Positions 41,893-52,774 of a DNA stretch of 64,000 nt are shown here, one piece after another. Within the stretch, counting starts at the first letter, position 1. Every line of letters begins with the position of its first letter. Source of the DNA: Solirubrobacterales bacterium (GTDB lineage Bacteria > Actinomycetota > Thermoleophilia > Solirubrobacterales > Solirubrobacteraceae); contig DAIDJO010000095.1 of NCBI GenBank assembly GCA_027451345.1, positions 1-64,000 on the forward strand. Direction: 5' to 3'. The position numbers and the translations under genes are program-made. The notes below the pieces were generated by a model. That model saw nothing but the letters and a program-made list of their open reading frames with translations, had not been told where the DNA came from and made no database searches.

Positions 41893-43026
41893 ATGATCTT
41901 CGAACTCCCCGACGAGACCCGCCTGCTCCAGCGCACGGTGCGCGAGTTCGCCCAGAGCGAGGTGGCCCCCGCCGCCGAACACCTCGACGCCACCAAGTCC
42001 TTCCCCTATGAGATCGTCGCCCAGATGGGCGAGCTCGGCTGGATGGGGATCCCCTTTCCCGAGGAGGTCGGCGGCGCGGGCGGCACGACCCTGCAGTACG
42101 CGATCGCCGTCGAGGAGCTCACCCGCGTCGACTCGAGCGTCGCCATCACCCTGTGCGCCCACACATCGCTCGGCGTGCAGCCGATCTACCTCTTCGGCTC
42201 GGAGGCCCAGAGGGAGCGCTACCTCCCCGACCTGTGCGCGGGTCGCAAGCTCGGAGCCTTCGGACTGACGGAGCCGGGCGCCGGCTCCGACGCGGGCAAC
42301 ACGCTCACCCGTGCGCGCCTGCACGACGGCGAGTGGGTGATCGATGGCGCCAAACAGTTCATCACCAACGCCGGGACGACGATCTCGGGCCACGTGGCCA
42401 TCACCGCGCGGACGGGGCAGGACGAGATCTCGAACCTGATCGTGGAGAACGGCACCCCCGGGTACGAGCAGGGCGAGCCGTACCGCAAGATGGGCTGGCA
42501 TGCCTCCGACACGCGCCCGCTCACCTTCGAGAACTGCCGTGTCCCCGAGGAGAACCTGCTCGGCCCGCGCGGCAACGGCTTCAGGCAGTTCCTGAAGGTG
42601 CTCGACATCGGCCGCATCGGCGTGGCCGCCATGGGCGTGGGTCTCGCACAGGGCGCGCTCGACCAGGCCATCGCCTACGCGAAGGAACGTCAGGCCTTCG
42701 GTCAGAGCATCGGCAAGTTCCAGGCGATCCAGATCAAGCTCGCCGACATGGCGACCGAGATCGAGGCGGCCCGGCTGCTCGTCTACAAGGCCGCGTGGCT
42801 GAAGGACGAGGGCCGCGACTTCTCGCTCACCGCGGCCCAGGCGAAGCTGAAGACCGGCCGGCTCGCGGTGCGCTGCGCCGATGAGGCGGTCCAGATCCAC
42901 GGCGGCTACGGGTACATCGAGGAGTACCCGATCTGCCGCTTCTACCGGGACGCGAAGATCCTCACGATCGGCGAAGGGACCGACGAGATCCAGCAGATGG
43001 TCATCGCCCGGAGCCTCACGGCATGA
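41893..43026 (+). CDS. Acyl-CoA dehydrogenase
   Basis: 377 aa FAD enzyme of the ACAD family: FGLTEPGAGSDAGN (FAD/substrate), YRKMGWHASDTRPLTF, QIHGGYGYIEEYPICRFYRDAK. The catalytic base is E361 in IGEGTDEIQ, the position used by short- and medium-chain ACADs. Isovaleryl-CoA dehydrogenases instead use a Glu in the RExFG segment; here that position is Gln267 (ERQAFGQ). The operon context says isovaleryl-CoA, the active site says otherwise. Leaderless: GATAAT at 41879-41884, ATG 9 nt later. Confidence 0.88.
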   Translation: MIFELPDETRLLQRTVREFAQSEVAPAAEHLDATKSFPYEIVAQMGELGWMGIPFPEEVGGAGGTTLQYAIAVEELTRVDSSVAITLCAHTSLGVQPIYLFGSEAQRERYLPDLCAGRKLGAFGLTEPGAGSDAGNTLTRARLHDGEWVIDGAKQFITNAGTTISGHVAITARTGQDEISNLIVENGTPGYEQGEPYRKMGWHASDTRPLTFENCRVPEENLLGPRGNGFRQFLKVLDIGRIGVAAMGVGLAQGALDQAIAYAKERQAFGQSIGKFQAIQIKLADMATEIEAARLLVYKAAWLKDEGRDFSLTAAQAKLKTGRLAVRCADEAVQIHGGYGYIEEYPICRFYRDAKILTIGEGTDEIQQMVIARSLTA

Positions 43027-43952
43027 CGGACGCGCTCCCGGACACGGTGTGCATCCGGGAGGTCGGGCCACGCGACGGCTTCCAGAACGAGCCCGAGGTG
43101 ATCCCGACCGACGCGAAGGTGCGGCTGATCGACCGGCTGGCGCGCACCGGTCTGCGCCGCCTCGAGGTCACCTCGTTCGTGCGGCCCGACGTGATCCCCC
43201 AGCTCGCCGACGCGACCGAGGTGCTGCGGCGGATCGACGTCCCCCCCGGCATCGCGGTGACCGTGCTCATCCCCAACGAGCGCGGGTTCGAGCTCGCGCT
43301 GCCCCTGCGCGAGCACTTCAGCGAGATCAACGGCTTCCTGAGCGCCTCCGAGACCCACAACCGCCACAACGTCAACCGCACGGTGGCGGAGTCGCTCACC
43401 GGGCTCGAGCGGGTGATCGGGCGCGCCCGCGAGGAGGGACTGCGGGCCGAGGGGGTGATCTCGACCGCCTTCGGCTGCCCGTACGAGGGCGAGGTCCCCG
43501 CCGAGCGGGTGCTCGCCATCGCCCGGCGGCTGGTCGAGGCCGGGGCGCAGGAGATCGCCTTCGGTGACACGACCGGGATGGCCAACCCCCGCCAGGTGAG
43601 CGCGTTCTTCGCTCAGGCGCGGGAGGCGCTCGGGCCGGCGGTCGAGCTGACGGCGCACTTCCACAACACGCGCGGCCAGGGCCTCGCCAACGTGCTCGCG
43701 GCGCTGCAGGCGGGCTGCGCGTCGTACGAGTCGAGCTTCGGCGAGCTCGGCGGCTGCCCCGTGCCCCCCGGGGCGACGGGGAACATCGCGACCGAGGACC
43801 TCGTCTCGATGCTCGAGGAGATGGGGATCGCCACCGGCGTCGATCTCGACGCGCTGCTCGCCGCGGCCGCGGCCGTCCGCGAGGTGCTCGGCCGGCCGCT
43901 CGGCTCCCACACCCTCACCGCCGGGCCGGTGAACTGGCACCGCAGCGCATGA
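43023..43952 (+). CDS. liuE: Hydroxymethylglutaryl-CoA lyase
   Basis: 309 aa TIM-barrel lyase. REVGPRDGFQNEP (metal-binding Asp) at about 12, SASETHNRHNVNRT, FGCPYEGEVP, HFHNTRGQGLAN (HxH metal site) and the catalytic cysteine loop GGCPVPPGATGN near 240. Cleaves HMG-CoA to acetyl-CoA and acetoacetate, the last step of leucine breakdown. ATGA overlaps with the genes on both sides. Confidence 0.93.
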   Translation: MTDALPDTVCIREVGPRDGFQNEPEVIPTDAKVRLIDRLARTGLRRLEVTSFVRPDVIPQLADATEVLRRIDVPPGIAVTVLIPNERGFELALPLREHFSEINGFLSASETHNRHNVNRTVAESLTGLERVIGRAREEGLRAEGVISTAFGCPYEGEVPAERVLAIARRLVEAGAQEIAFGDTTGMANPRQVSAFFAQAREALGPAVELTAHFHNTRGQGLANVLAALQAGCASYESSFGELGGCPVPPGATGNIATEDLVSMLEEMGIATGVDLDALLAAAAAVREVLGRPLGSHTLTAGPVNWHRSA

Positions 43953-45825
43953 TCGGCCCGGTCCTGATCGCCAACCGCGGGGAGATCGCGGTTCGCGTCG
44001 CTCGCACCGCCCACGCGAACGGATTGCCCGTGGTGGCGATCCACACCCCCGCCGACGCGGGCGCGCTGCACGTCGAGGTGGCCGACAGCGCCGTGATGGT
44101 CCCCTCCTACCTCGACATCGATGCGGTGATCGACGCCGCGCAGCGGGCCGGCGCGCGCTCGGTCCACCCCGGGTACGGGTTCCTCTCCGAGAACGCCCGC
44201 TTCGCCCAGGCCGTCGCCGACGCCGGCCTGACCTGGATCGGGCCGCCCCCCGAGGCGATCGCGCTGATGGGGGACAAGGCCCGAGCCAAGCGGTTCGCGC
44301 GCGAGGCGGGCGTGCCCGTCGTCCCCGGCCTGGAGGCCGATGACCTCGATCTGGAGGACCTGCGCGGGTTCTGCGCCGAGCACGGCTTTCCCGTCGTGAT
44401 CAAGGCGCTCGCCGGCGGCGGCGGCAAGGGCATGCGCGTCGTGCGGGCGGCCGAGGAGCTCGACGCCTCCCTCGACGCGGCACGACGGGAGGCGACGGCC
44501 GCCTTCGGCGACGGGCGCGTGCTCATCGAACGCTACCTCGAGCGCCCGCGCCACATCGAGGTGCAGGTGCTCGCCGACCGCCACGGCAACGTCATCCACC
44601 TCGGCGAGCGCGAGTGCTCGCTGCAGCGCCGCCATCAGAAGGTCGTCGAGGAGGCCCCCTCACCGGTGATCGACGCGGAGCGCCGCGCCCGGATGGGGCA
44701 GGCCGCGATCGCGCTGGCGCGACGCTGCGGGTATGAGAGCGCCGGCACGATCGAGTTCATCACCCCCGCCGACGGGCACGAGTTCTTCTTCCTCGAGATG
44801 AACACGCGACTGCAGGTCGAGCACCCGGTGACCGAGCTCGTCTACGGGGTCGACCTCGTCCAGGAGCAGTTGCGGGTCGCCGCCGGACGGCCCCTCACCC
44901 TCGACCAGGCCGCGCTCGTCCCGCGCGGGCACGCCGTCGAGGCGCGACTGTACGCGGAGGACCCGAGCCACGGCTTTCTCCCCTCGACCGGGCTGATCCG
45001 CGCCTATCGCGAGCCGGTGGACGCCGGGGTGCGGGTCGATTCCGGGGTCCGGCAGGGGACCGAGGTGGGGACCGCATATGACCCGATGCTCGCGAAGGTG
45101 ATCGCCCACGGGCCCGACCGTGAGACGGCGCTCCAGCGCCTCGACCGCGCGCTCGCCACGTTCGATCTCGTCGGGGTGAGCACGAACGCCGCCTTCACCC
45201 GCGCGCTGATCGCGCGCGATGACGTCCGGGCCGGGGAGCAGGACACCGGGCTGCTCGAGCGTGTGCTCGCCGAGCTCGACAGCGCCCCGCCGGCGGACCT
45301 CGTCCCCGCCGCGATGCTCGCCGCCGCCGGGACCAGCCGCCCGGCCGGGCCCTGGCGGCGCGCGCTCGCCGACCGCCCGGAGGCGCGGGTGGGCGACGGG
45401 CGGGTCCGCCTCGGCGACGTCGCCTGGGACGCGGCGATCCGGTGGGATGCGGGCCAGCGGGCCCGCATCACGCTCGACGGGATCGAGCGACGTTACGCCG
45501 TGGTGGTGAGCGAGGAATGCGTGTGGATCGCGCGAGACGGCCACCACCTCGCCGTGCGCACCGCGGTCCCCGCGCGCTCGGAGGGCGGTGTCCTGCACGG
45601 GTCACTCGAGGCGCCGATGCCGGGCACCGTCCTGCTCGTCGAGGTGGCCGACGGCGAGGCGGTGCAGCCGGGCGACCTGCTGCTCGTGCTCGAATCGATG
45701 AAGATGGAACTCTCGATCACGGCGCCGCACGCGGGCGTCGTCGCCGGCCTGTCGCTGCAGCCGGGCGACCGGGTGGCGCTCGGTCAGCCGCTCGTGGCGA
45801 TCCTCGACCCGGAGGAGGAGACGCG

Positions 45826-45829
<4 letters not shown>
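43949..45829 (+). CDS. liuD: Biotin-dependent acyl-CoA carboxylase alpha subunit (methylcrotonyl-CoA type)
   Basis: 626 aa. Biotin carboxylase domain at 1-450 with [10 protein letters not shown], the ATP-grasp loop [29 protein letters not shown] linker/BT domain at 450-545, and a BCCP domain at the C-terminus with K585 in [10 protein letters not shown] as the biotinylation site. Carboxylates biotin with bicarbonate and ATP. Its substrate is set by the beta subunit encoded next (ATGA overlap). Biotin synthesis genes lie 8 kb downstream. Confidence 0.92.
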
Positions 45830-47355
<1,526 letters not shown>

Positions 47356-47376
47356 GGCCCAGGAGGCCCGAGAGAC

Positions 47377-48165
47377 ATGAACGACGACGCACCCGTCCGC
47401 TACGAGTCCACCGGCGCGGGAATCGTGACCATCACGATGGACGATCCGGACACCCGCAACGCGCTGTCCGACGCGATGCTCGACGCGCTGATCGTCGCCC
47501 TGGAGCGGGCGCGGGACGACGAGGGCGTGCGCTGCGTCGTGCTCGCCTCGAGCCACGCCACGGTGTTCAGCTCGGGCGGGGACCTCGGCGGGTTCGCCGC
47601 GGAGGTGCCGCTCGCCCACAAGCACCTCGCCACCGAGCGGTTCCCCCGCCTGTTCACGCTGATCGGCTCGCTCGGCAAGCCGACCGTCTGCGCGGCGCGC
47701 GGCCACGTGCTGGCCGGCGCGCTCGGCCTGGCGCTCGCCTGCGACCTCGTCGTCGCCTCCGACCGGGCCACGTTCGGCACGCCCGAGATCAACGTCGGCG
47801 TCTTCCCGTTCATGATCATGGCGCTCATCTACCGCAACGTCGGGCGCAAGAAGACCAACGAGCTGCTTCTGCTCGGGGAGCGGATCGACGCCCACGAGGC
47901 GGCGAGGATCGGGATCGTCAACCGGGTCGTGCCCGACGACGGCTTCGATGCCGCCGTCGCCGACTGGGCGGGACGGCTCGCCGCGAAGTCCCCCCTGCTG
48001 ATGCGGCTCGGCAAGGACGCGATGTTCCGTCAGCAGGACATGGCGCTCGCCGACGCGCTCGACTTCCTGCACGCGCAGCTGACGCTCGCCTTCGCCACCG
48101 AGGACATCCGGGAGGGCGTGCAGGCCTTCTTCGAGAAGCGCGAACCGGTCTGGCGCGGCCGTTGA
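47377..48165 (+). CDS. Enoyl-CoA hydratase/isomerase family protein
   Basis: 262 aa crotonase fold. Oxyanion segment SSHATVFSSGGDLGGF at about 60, and ARGHVLAGALGLALACDLVVASDRATFGTPEINVGVFP. The second catalytic Glu (PEINVG) is kept, but the first (GGGxELA in hydratases) is Gly in GALGLALACD. By position it should be the methylglutaconyl-CoA hydratase of the leucine pathway; the missing Glu leaves that open. Last gene of the operon, 21 bp after the beta subunit. Confidence 0.85.
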   Translation: MNDDAPVRYESTGAGIVTITMDDPDTRNALSDAMLDALIVALERARDDEGVRCVVLASSHATVFSSGGDLGGFAAEVPLAHKHLATERFPRLFTLIGSLGKPTVCAARGHVLAGALGLALACDLVVASDRATFGTPEINVGVFPFMIMALIYRNVGRKKTNELLLLGERIDAHEAARIGIVNRVVPDDGFDAAVADWAGRLAAKSPLLMRLGKDAMFRQQDMALADALDFLHAQLTLAFATEDIREGVQAFFEKREPVWRGR

Positions 48166-48189
48166 GCGGCGGGTCCCGTTGGTGTGGCG

Positions 48190-48627
48190 ATGCGGCTGAG
48201 TGATGAGGAGGCCCTCGCCCGGCTGAGGGCGCACGACCACGGCGTCCTCTGCACCGTGCACCCGGAGCGCGGCGTCGACGTCATCCCGGTCGTCTACGTC
48301 ATCGATCCCGACGGATACGTCGCGATGCCGATCGACCGCGTCAAGCCGAAGCTCGCCCCCCGCCTACAGCGCGAGCGCAACCTCGAGCGCGATCCACGGG
48401 CCGCGCTGCTCGCCGATCGGTGGGACGCGAGCGACTGGACGAAGCTCTGGTGGGTACGGGCGCAGCTGCGGCACGAGCCCGACCCCGGCGAGCGCGAGCC
48501 GGCGCTTGCCGCGGACTTGGCCGCGCGCTACCCCCAGTACGGGGGCGAGGCCCCGTTCGTGCGGCTGCTCGTGCTGCGGATCGTCGGGCTCACCGGGTGG
48601 GCGGGGACCGAGGACGCCGCGAGCTGA
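48190..48627 (+). CDS. PPOX-class F420-dependent oxidoreductase-like protein
   Basis: 145 aa split-barrel flavin/F420-binding fold (FDOR-B like, Rv0121 group). Seen: RLRAHDHGVLCTVHPERGVDVIPVVYVID, PIDRVKPKLAP, RNLERDPRAALLADRWDASDWTKLWWVRA. Arg/Lys spacing after PIDRVK matches the cofactor phosphate site. Reduces an unknown substrate with F420H2. ATG 48190 is preferred over GTG 48184. It may follow the acyl-CoA operon by read-through (24 bp gap). Confidence 0.8.
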   Translation: MRLSDEEALARLRAHDHGVLCTVHPERGVDVIPVVYVIDPDGYVAMPIDRVKPKLAPRLQRERNLERDPRAALLADRWDASDWTKLWWVRAQLRHEPDPGEREPALAADLAARYPQYGGEAPFVRLLVLRIVGLTGWAGTEDAAS

Positions 48628-48650
48628 GCGGCTCGCCGACACGTTCTGGC

Positions 48651-49019
48651 CTACCCGGAGAACTCTCCCTCGGGTGAGATCCGCACGACGGTTCTGACCC
48701 CCGCTTCACCGAGCACGGCGAGGAACCGTGGGGTGATCGCGACCGGTCCGTCCACCTCGATCCGCGCGGGATGATCGACGAGGTGACGCAGCACCGTGGG
48801 CAGGTGGGGTCCACCGCGCGCCACCGAGACCTCGAAGACCTCATCGCGCTGGTCAAAGGCGAGGGCCTGCAGGGCCATCCGCGTCGCCTCCCGGCGCGTG
48901 ATCGTCACCTCCTCCTGAGGGTCGGTGACCTCGATCGTGACGGGGGCGTTGTACAGCTCGATGGTGAGCCGCTCAAGGTATGCTGCCCAGCTGTCACGCG
49001 GCAGTTCTCGCGTAACCAT
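48651..49019 (-). CDS. DUF5335-like small protein
   Basis: 122 aa, soluble, no signal peptide. Opens RELPRDSWAAYLERLT, followed by ITRREATRMALQALAFDQRDEVFEVSVARGGPHLPTVLRHLVDHPARIEVDG. The layout (RxIPRxxW start and a HLxHxIxxP-type line in the centre) resembles DUF5335 proteins common in actinobacteria and cyanobacteria. Function unknown. Stands alone, convergent with the PPOX gene and divergent from the Kor operon. Confidence 0.65.
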   Translation of the reverse strand: MVTRELPRDSWAAYLERLTIELYNAPVTIEVTDPQEEVTITRREATRMALQALAFDQRDEVFEVSVARGGPHLPTVLRHLVDHPARIEVDGPVAITPRFLAVLGEAGVRTVVRISPEGEFSG

Positions 49020-49047
49020 CTCTGTCCCTCCCGCCTCGGTTGTGCCC

Positions 49048-49071
49048 GTCAGGTTCTGCCTGTCAGGTTCT
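49048..49071. repeat. 10-bp direct repeat ahead of the Kor operon
   Basis: GTCAGGTTCT occurs at 49048-49057 and 49062-49071, a 14-bp period, followed by TTGTTAAC. It lies in the 171-bp gap between the DUF5335 and GltD-like genes. Could be a direct-repeat regulator site or -35 region; nothing else was seen in the gap. Confidence 0.5.
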
Positions 49072-49190
49072 TGTTAACGGAGTCGGAGGACCGCGTACAG
49101 CGCGATTCCGTGCAGCTCCGTCGGCGGTAACCCGCAGCTCCGATCAGCACTCCTGCGGATGCCCGGAGCGGCCGCGCGTGCGACGTTGCA

Positions 49191-50561
49191 GTGGACAGGT
49201 CAGCGGCCGTGTTCCAGACTCGCGTCACAGATTCCGGCTTCCCCATTCCTCCGGCTCTCACCGAGGAGCTGAGGCCGGCGCTGACCGCTCGGCAGGTCCG
49301 GGCTGAGGCCGAGCGATGCCTGCTCTGCGGCGTGCCCGAGGCGCCGGCCCCGTGCGTCGTCGCATGCCCGGCCGACGTCGACATACCGGCCTTCATCGAG
49401 TCGCTCGCCGGCGATGACCCCGACAGCGCGGCGACGACGGTCTTTGCGGCCAACCTGTTGAGCGGGACCTGCGCGCGCTGCTGCCCGGTGGAGGTGCTCT
49501 GTGAGGCGGGATGCGTGCTCAGTCGGGAGGCTCGACGACCGATCGAGATCGGGGCGTTGCACCGCTATGCCGCCGACTGGGGCCTTGCCCGGCCGCCGGC
49601 CAGGCGTGCGCCGGTGAGCCGGCGCGACGAGCGCGTCGCCGTGATCGGGGCGGGCCCCGGCGGCCTCGCCTGCGCCGGCGAGCTGGCCGCGAGCGGCTTC
49701 GCGGTGACCGTCTACGAGGCGCGCGGCGAGCCCGGGGGGCTCGTGCGCCGAGCCATCGCGCCCTACCGCCAGCTGAACGAGCCGCTGCCCGCCGAGACCC
49801 AGATGATCGCCGAGCTCGGCGCCGAGCTTCGCTTCGGCCACCCGATCGAGAGCGCGGAGGCCCTGCACGCCCTCGAGGCAGAGTGCGAGGCGATCGTGCT
49901 GGCCGTGGGCATGGGCGCAGACGTCACGGTCGACTATCCCGGGGACCACCTGCCCGGGGTGTGGACCTCGCTGCACTTCATCGAGCAGGTGAAGGCGGGG
50001 CGGGTCACCGACATCGGCCAGCGGGTGCTGGTCATCGGTGGGGGCAACACCGCCGTCGACGTCGCTCGCATCGCGGTCCGCCTCGGGGCGGGTGAGGTGA
50101 CCATGGTCTACCGTCGCGGGGAGGCGCAGATGCCCGCCTACGCCCACGAGGTCGCCGAGGCCAAGGCGGAGGGCGTGCGCCTCGAGGTGCTGACCGATGC
50201 GCTGCGGTTCCTCGGCACGGACCGACTCACCGGGGTCGAGCTGCGGCGCACCCGACTGCAGCCCGACGGCGGCGGCAGGCCGCGACCCCAGGCGCTCGAG
50301 GGCACCGAGTTCGTGATGCCCGCGGACACCGCGATCACCGCGATCGGCCAGCAGCCGCGCCGCGAGCTGCTCAGCTGGGTGGACGGGCTGGTGCTGCGCA
50401 ACGGCCTTCCCGAGGTGGACCCTGCCAGCGGGCGCACCGCCAATCCGAAGTACTACGCGGGCGGGGATGTCGTCAACGGCGGGGACACCGTCGTCGAGGC
50501 GGTTCGCTGGGGCAAGCTGATCGCGGGAGCGATCGCACAGCGAGCGGAGAGACGGCCATGA
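49191..50561 (+). CDS. GltD-like FAD/NAD(P) oxidoreductase with N-terminal Fe-S domain
   Basis: 456 aa. The N-terminal Fer4_20 domain has ERCLLCGVPEAPAPCVVACPADVDIP and CARCCPVEVLCEAGC, enough Cys for two 4Fe-4S clusters. FAD Rossmann at about 152 (VIGAGPGGLACAGELAASGF), NAD(P) Rossmann at about 280 (LVIGGGNTAVDVARIA), and C-terminal YYAGGDVVNGGDTVVEAV. Related to glutamate synthase small subunit, NfnB and the dihydropyrimidine dehydrogenase N-terminal part. No GltB or Nfn partner is near; it overlaps korD by ATGA, so it probably moves electrons between NAD(P)H and ferredoxin of the Kor enzyme. GTG 49191 or GTG 49208. Confidence 0.88.
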   Translation: MDRSAAVFQTRVTDSGFPIPPALTEELRPALTARQVRAEAERCLLCGVPEAPAPCVVACPADVDIPAFIESLAGDDPDSAATTVFAANLLSGTCARCCPVEVLCEAGCVLSREARRPIEIGALHRYAADWGLARPPARRAPVSRRDERVAVIGAGPGGLACAGELAASGFAVTVYEARGEPGGLVRRAIAPYRQLNEPLPAETQMIAELGAELRFGHPIESAEALHALEAECEAIVLAVGMGADVTVDYPGDHLPGVWTSLHFIEQVKAGRVTDIGQRVLVIGGGNTAVDVARIAVRLGAGEVTMVYRRGEAQMPAYAHEVAEAKAEGVRLEVLTDALRFLGTDRLTGVELRRTRLQPDGGGRPRPQALEGTEFVMPADTAITAIGQQPRRELLSWVDGLVLRNGLPEVDPASGRTANPKYYAGGDVVNGGDTVVEAVRWGKLIAGAIAQRAERRP

Positions 50562-50812
50562 GCACGCCGTCCGCCGCCGCACGTCCCGTCAAGGATCTCG
50601 AGCCGAGACGGTACCGCCACGGCGATGCCGTGCTGACCACCTACCGGGGCTGGTGCAAGGGCTGTGACCTCTGCATCAGGTCATGCCCGTCCGGGATCCT
50701 CGCCCTGGCCGATGATGACCGGATCGAGGTCACGGACATCTCGCGCTGCATCTTCTGCGGGATCTGCGTGGTTCGCTGCCCCGACTTCGTCTTCGAGCTC
50801 GACCGCAACTGA
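50558..50812 (+). CDS. korD: 2-oxoacid:ferredoxin oxidoreductase delta subunit (2x4Fe-4S ferredoxin)
   Basis: 84 aa with two 4Fe-4S motifs: CKGCDLCIRSCPSG and CIFCGICVVRCPDF. Matches KorD of four-subunit 2-oxoglutarate oxidoreductases. It relays electrons from the TPP subunits to external ferredoxin or to the flavoprotein encoded upstream (ATGA overlap). Confidence 0.92.
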   Translation: MSTPSAAARPVKDLEPRRYRHGDAVLTTYRGWCKGCDLCIRSCPSGILALADDDRIEVTDISRCIFCGICVVRCPDFVFELDRN

Positions 50813-50825
50813 AAGCGAGGGCGAC

Positions 50826-51956
50826 GTGCAACAGCTGATTCAGGGCAACGAGGCGTGTGCACTGGGCGCTGTGGCGGCCGGCTGCTCGTTCTTCGCGGGC
50901 TACCCGATCACCCCGTCGAGCGAGATCATGGAATGGATGTCGCGCCTGCTGCCCCCTCGCGGCGGGGTGTTCATCCAGATGGAGGATGAGCTCTCCTCGA
51001 TGGGTGCGGTGATCGGCGCGAGCTGGACCGGGGCGAAGGCGATGACCGCCACCTCGGGCCCCGGGTTCACGCTCATGCAGGAGCACATCGGCTACGCGGC
51101 GATGACCGAGACCCCGTGCGTGATCGTCGACGGGCAGCGCGTCGGGCCGAGCACCGGGATGCCGACGTCCCCCGCCCAGGGGGACGTCATGCAGGCCCGC
51201 TGGGGTTCGCACGGCGACCGGGCCGCGATCGCCCTCACCGCCTCATCGGTGCTGGACACCTACACGATGACGATCGAGGCGTTCAACATGAGCGAGCGCT
51301 ACCGCCTTCCGGTGGTGCTGCTGCTCGACGCCACGCTCGCCCACATGCGGGAGAACGTGATCCTCCCGGACATTCCGATCGTCAACCGGTCGCGACCGGG
51401 GTCGATCGACGACTTCGCTCCGTTCGGCTCACCCGAGTTCCTGCCCCTGGGAGCGGGCGCCCGGTTCACCGTCAGCGGACTGTCGCACGACGAGGCGGGG
51501 CACCAACGGGCCGCGAAGAGTGACGCCGGGGAGCGCCTCACGCGGCGCGCGATCGAGCGGGTCGCCGCGGACGCCGAGCGGATCACGCTCACCCGCCAGG
51601 AGGCGTTGGACGACGCCGAATTGGTCCTGGTCGCCTACGGGATCACCGCCCGGGCGGCACGCGCCGCCGTGCACCAGCTGCGTGCCGAGGGGATTCCGGC
51701 CGGCCTGTTGGAGCTGCAGACGCTGTGGCCGTTTCCCGCTGAGCTGGTCGGCTCCGTGGCCCGCAACGCGCGCGCCGTGGTGGTCGCCGAGCTCAACCTC
51801 GGGCAGGTGGTGACGCTGGTGAGTGCGGTGGCGGGCACGACGCCCGTCCATCACCTGGGCCGGATGGATGGCGCGCTGCTCGAACCGGACGCGATCGCCG
51901 CGGCCGGCCGCACGGCGTTGCACGACGCGGTCCAGGAGGTGGGAGCGGCGCGATGA
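50826..51956 (+). CDS. korA: 2-oxoacid:ferredoxin oxidoreductase alpha subunit
   Basis: 376 aa from GTG 50826 (VQQLIQGNEA); the track start 50664 is within korD. Pyrimidine-binding domain I of OFORs: FFAGYPITPSSEIMEW, QMEDELSSMGAVIGAS, TATSGPGFTLMQEHIGYA, TSPAQGDVMQARWGSHGD. Domain II (ELVLVAYGITARAARAAV) is at the C-terminus. The subunit arrangement points to 2-oxoglutarate, but branched-chain 2-oxoacids cannot be excluded. Confidence 0.92.
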   Translation: MQQLIQGNEACALGAVAAGCSFFAGYPITPSSEIMEWMSRLLPPRGGVFIQMEDELSSMGAVIGASWTGAKAMTATSGPGFTLMQEHIGYAAMTETPCVIVDGQRVGPSTGMPTSPAQGDVMQARWGSHGDRAAIALTASSVLDTYTMTIEAFNMSERYRLPVVLLLDATLAHMRENVILPDIPIVNRSRPGSIDDFAPFGSPEFLPLGAGARFTVSGLSHDEAGHQRAAKSDAGERLTRRAIERVAADAERITLTRQEALDDAELVLVAYGITARAARAAVHQLRAEGIPAGLLELQTLWPFPAELVGSVARNARAVVVAELNLGQVVTLVSAVAGTTPVHHLGRMDGALLEPDAIAAAGRTALHDAVQEVGAAR

Positions 51957-52774
51957 GACACGGAGAGCATCTGCGGGCGTACCTTCGCGAGGAGGCGATG
52001 CCGAACGTCTGGTGTCCGGGCTGTGGCCACGGCAACGTGATGGGAGCGCTGACACGCACCTTCGACCGCATGCAGCTCGACCTCGACGCGACGGTGGTGA
52101 TCGGCGGCATCGGCTGCGCCAGCCGGATGCCGTTCTTTCTCAACACCAACGCCATGCACACGACGCACGGACGCGCCTTGACCTTCGCGACCGGGGTCAA
52201 GCTCGCCCGCCCCGAGTTGACCGTGCTGGCCGTCATGGGTGACGGGGACGCGCTCGCGATCGGGGGCAACCACCTGATCCACGCGTGCCGACGCAACATC
52301 GACGTGACCGCGCTGGTCCTCAATAACGGCATCTACGGGATGACGGGTGGGCAGCTCGCTCCCTCGACGCCGCAGAGCTTCCGCTCAACCACCAGCGCGC
52401 TCGGAAGCATCGAGTCACCGTTCGACACGGTCGAGCTGGCGCTCGCCGCCGGAGCGACGTACGTCGCACGCGCCACGACGTTCGACTTCGACGAGATGCC
52501 CCAGATGATCGAGGCGGCGATCCGCCATCCGGGATTCGCCCTGGTCGAGATCCTCAGCCAGTGCCCGACCTACTTCGGGCGGCTGAACAAGCTCGGCGAC
52601 GGCCGTGCGCTGCTGGACTACGAGAGGGATCACACCGCGCCGCTCGAGGGGATCACGCGGGAGGAACTGGCCGGGCAGCTGCCGATCGGGGTCTTCCGCG
52701 AGGAGATCCGGCCTGAGTACACGCGCCAGTACGCCGCGCTCTGCGACCGGGCCCGGAGGGCGGGCAATGGCTGA
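51953..52774 (+). CDS. korB: 2-oxoacid:ferredoxin oxidoreductase beta subunit
   Basis: 273 aa. N-terminal WCPGCGHGNVMGAL carries cluster Cys residues. TPP/Mg motif VMGDGDALAIGGNHLIHACRRNIDVTALVLNNGIYGMTGGQ (GDG...N-N) at about 95-130. CPTYFGRLNK near 205 supplies a further Cys. ATGA overlap with korA and 8-bp overlap with korC. Confidence 0.93.
   Translation: MRHGEHLRAYLREEAMPNVWCPGCGHGNVMGALTRTFDRMQLDLDATVVIGGIGCASRMPFFLNTNAMHTTHGRALTFATGVKLARPELTVLAVMGDGDALAIGGNHLIHACRRNIDVTALVLNNGIYGMTGGQLAPSTPQSFRSTTSALGSIESPFDTVELALAAGATYVARATTFDFDEMPQMIEAAIRHPGFALVEILSQCPTYFGRLNKLGDGRALLDYERDHTAPLEGITREELAGQLPIGVFREEIRPEYTRQYAALCDRARRAGNG

Noticed and set aside
41893-43026. Isovaleryl-CoA dehydrogenase as a firm name
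   Set aside because: The IVD-specific catalytic Glu is Gln and the Glu is in the SCAD-type position, so only the family name is given.
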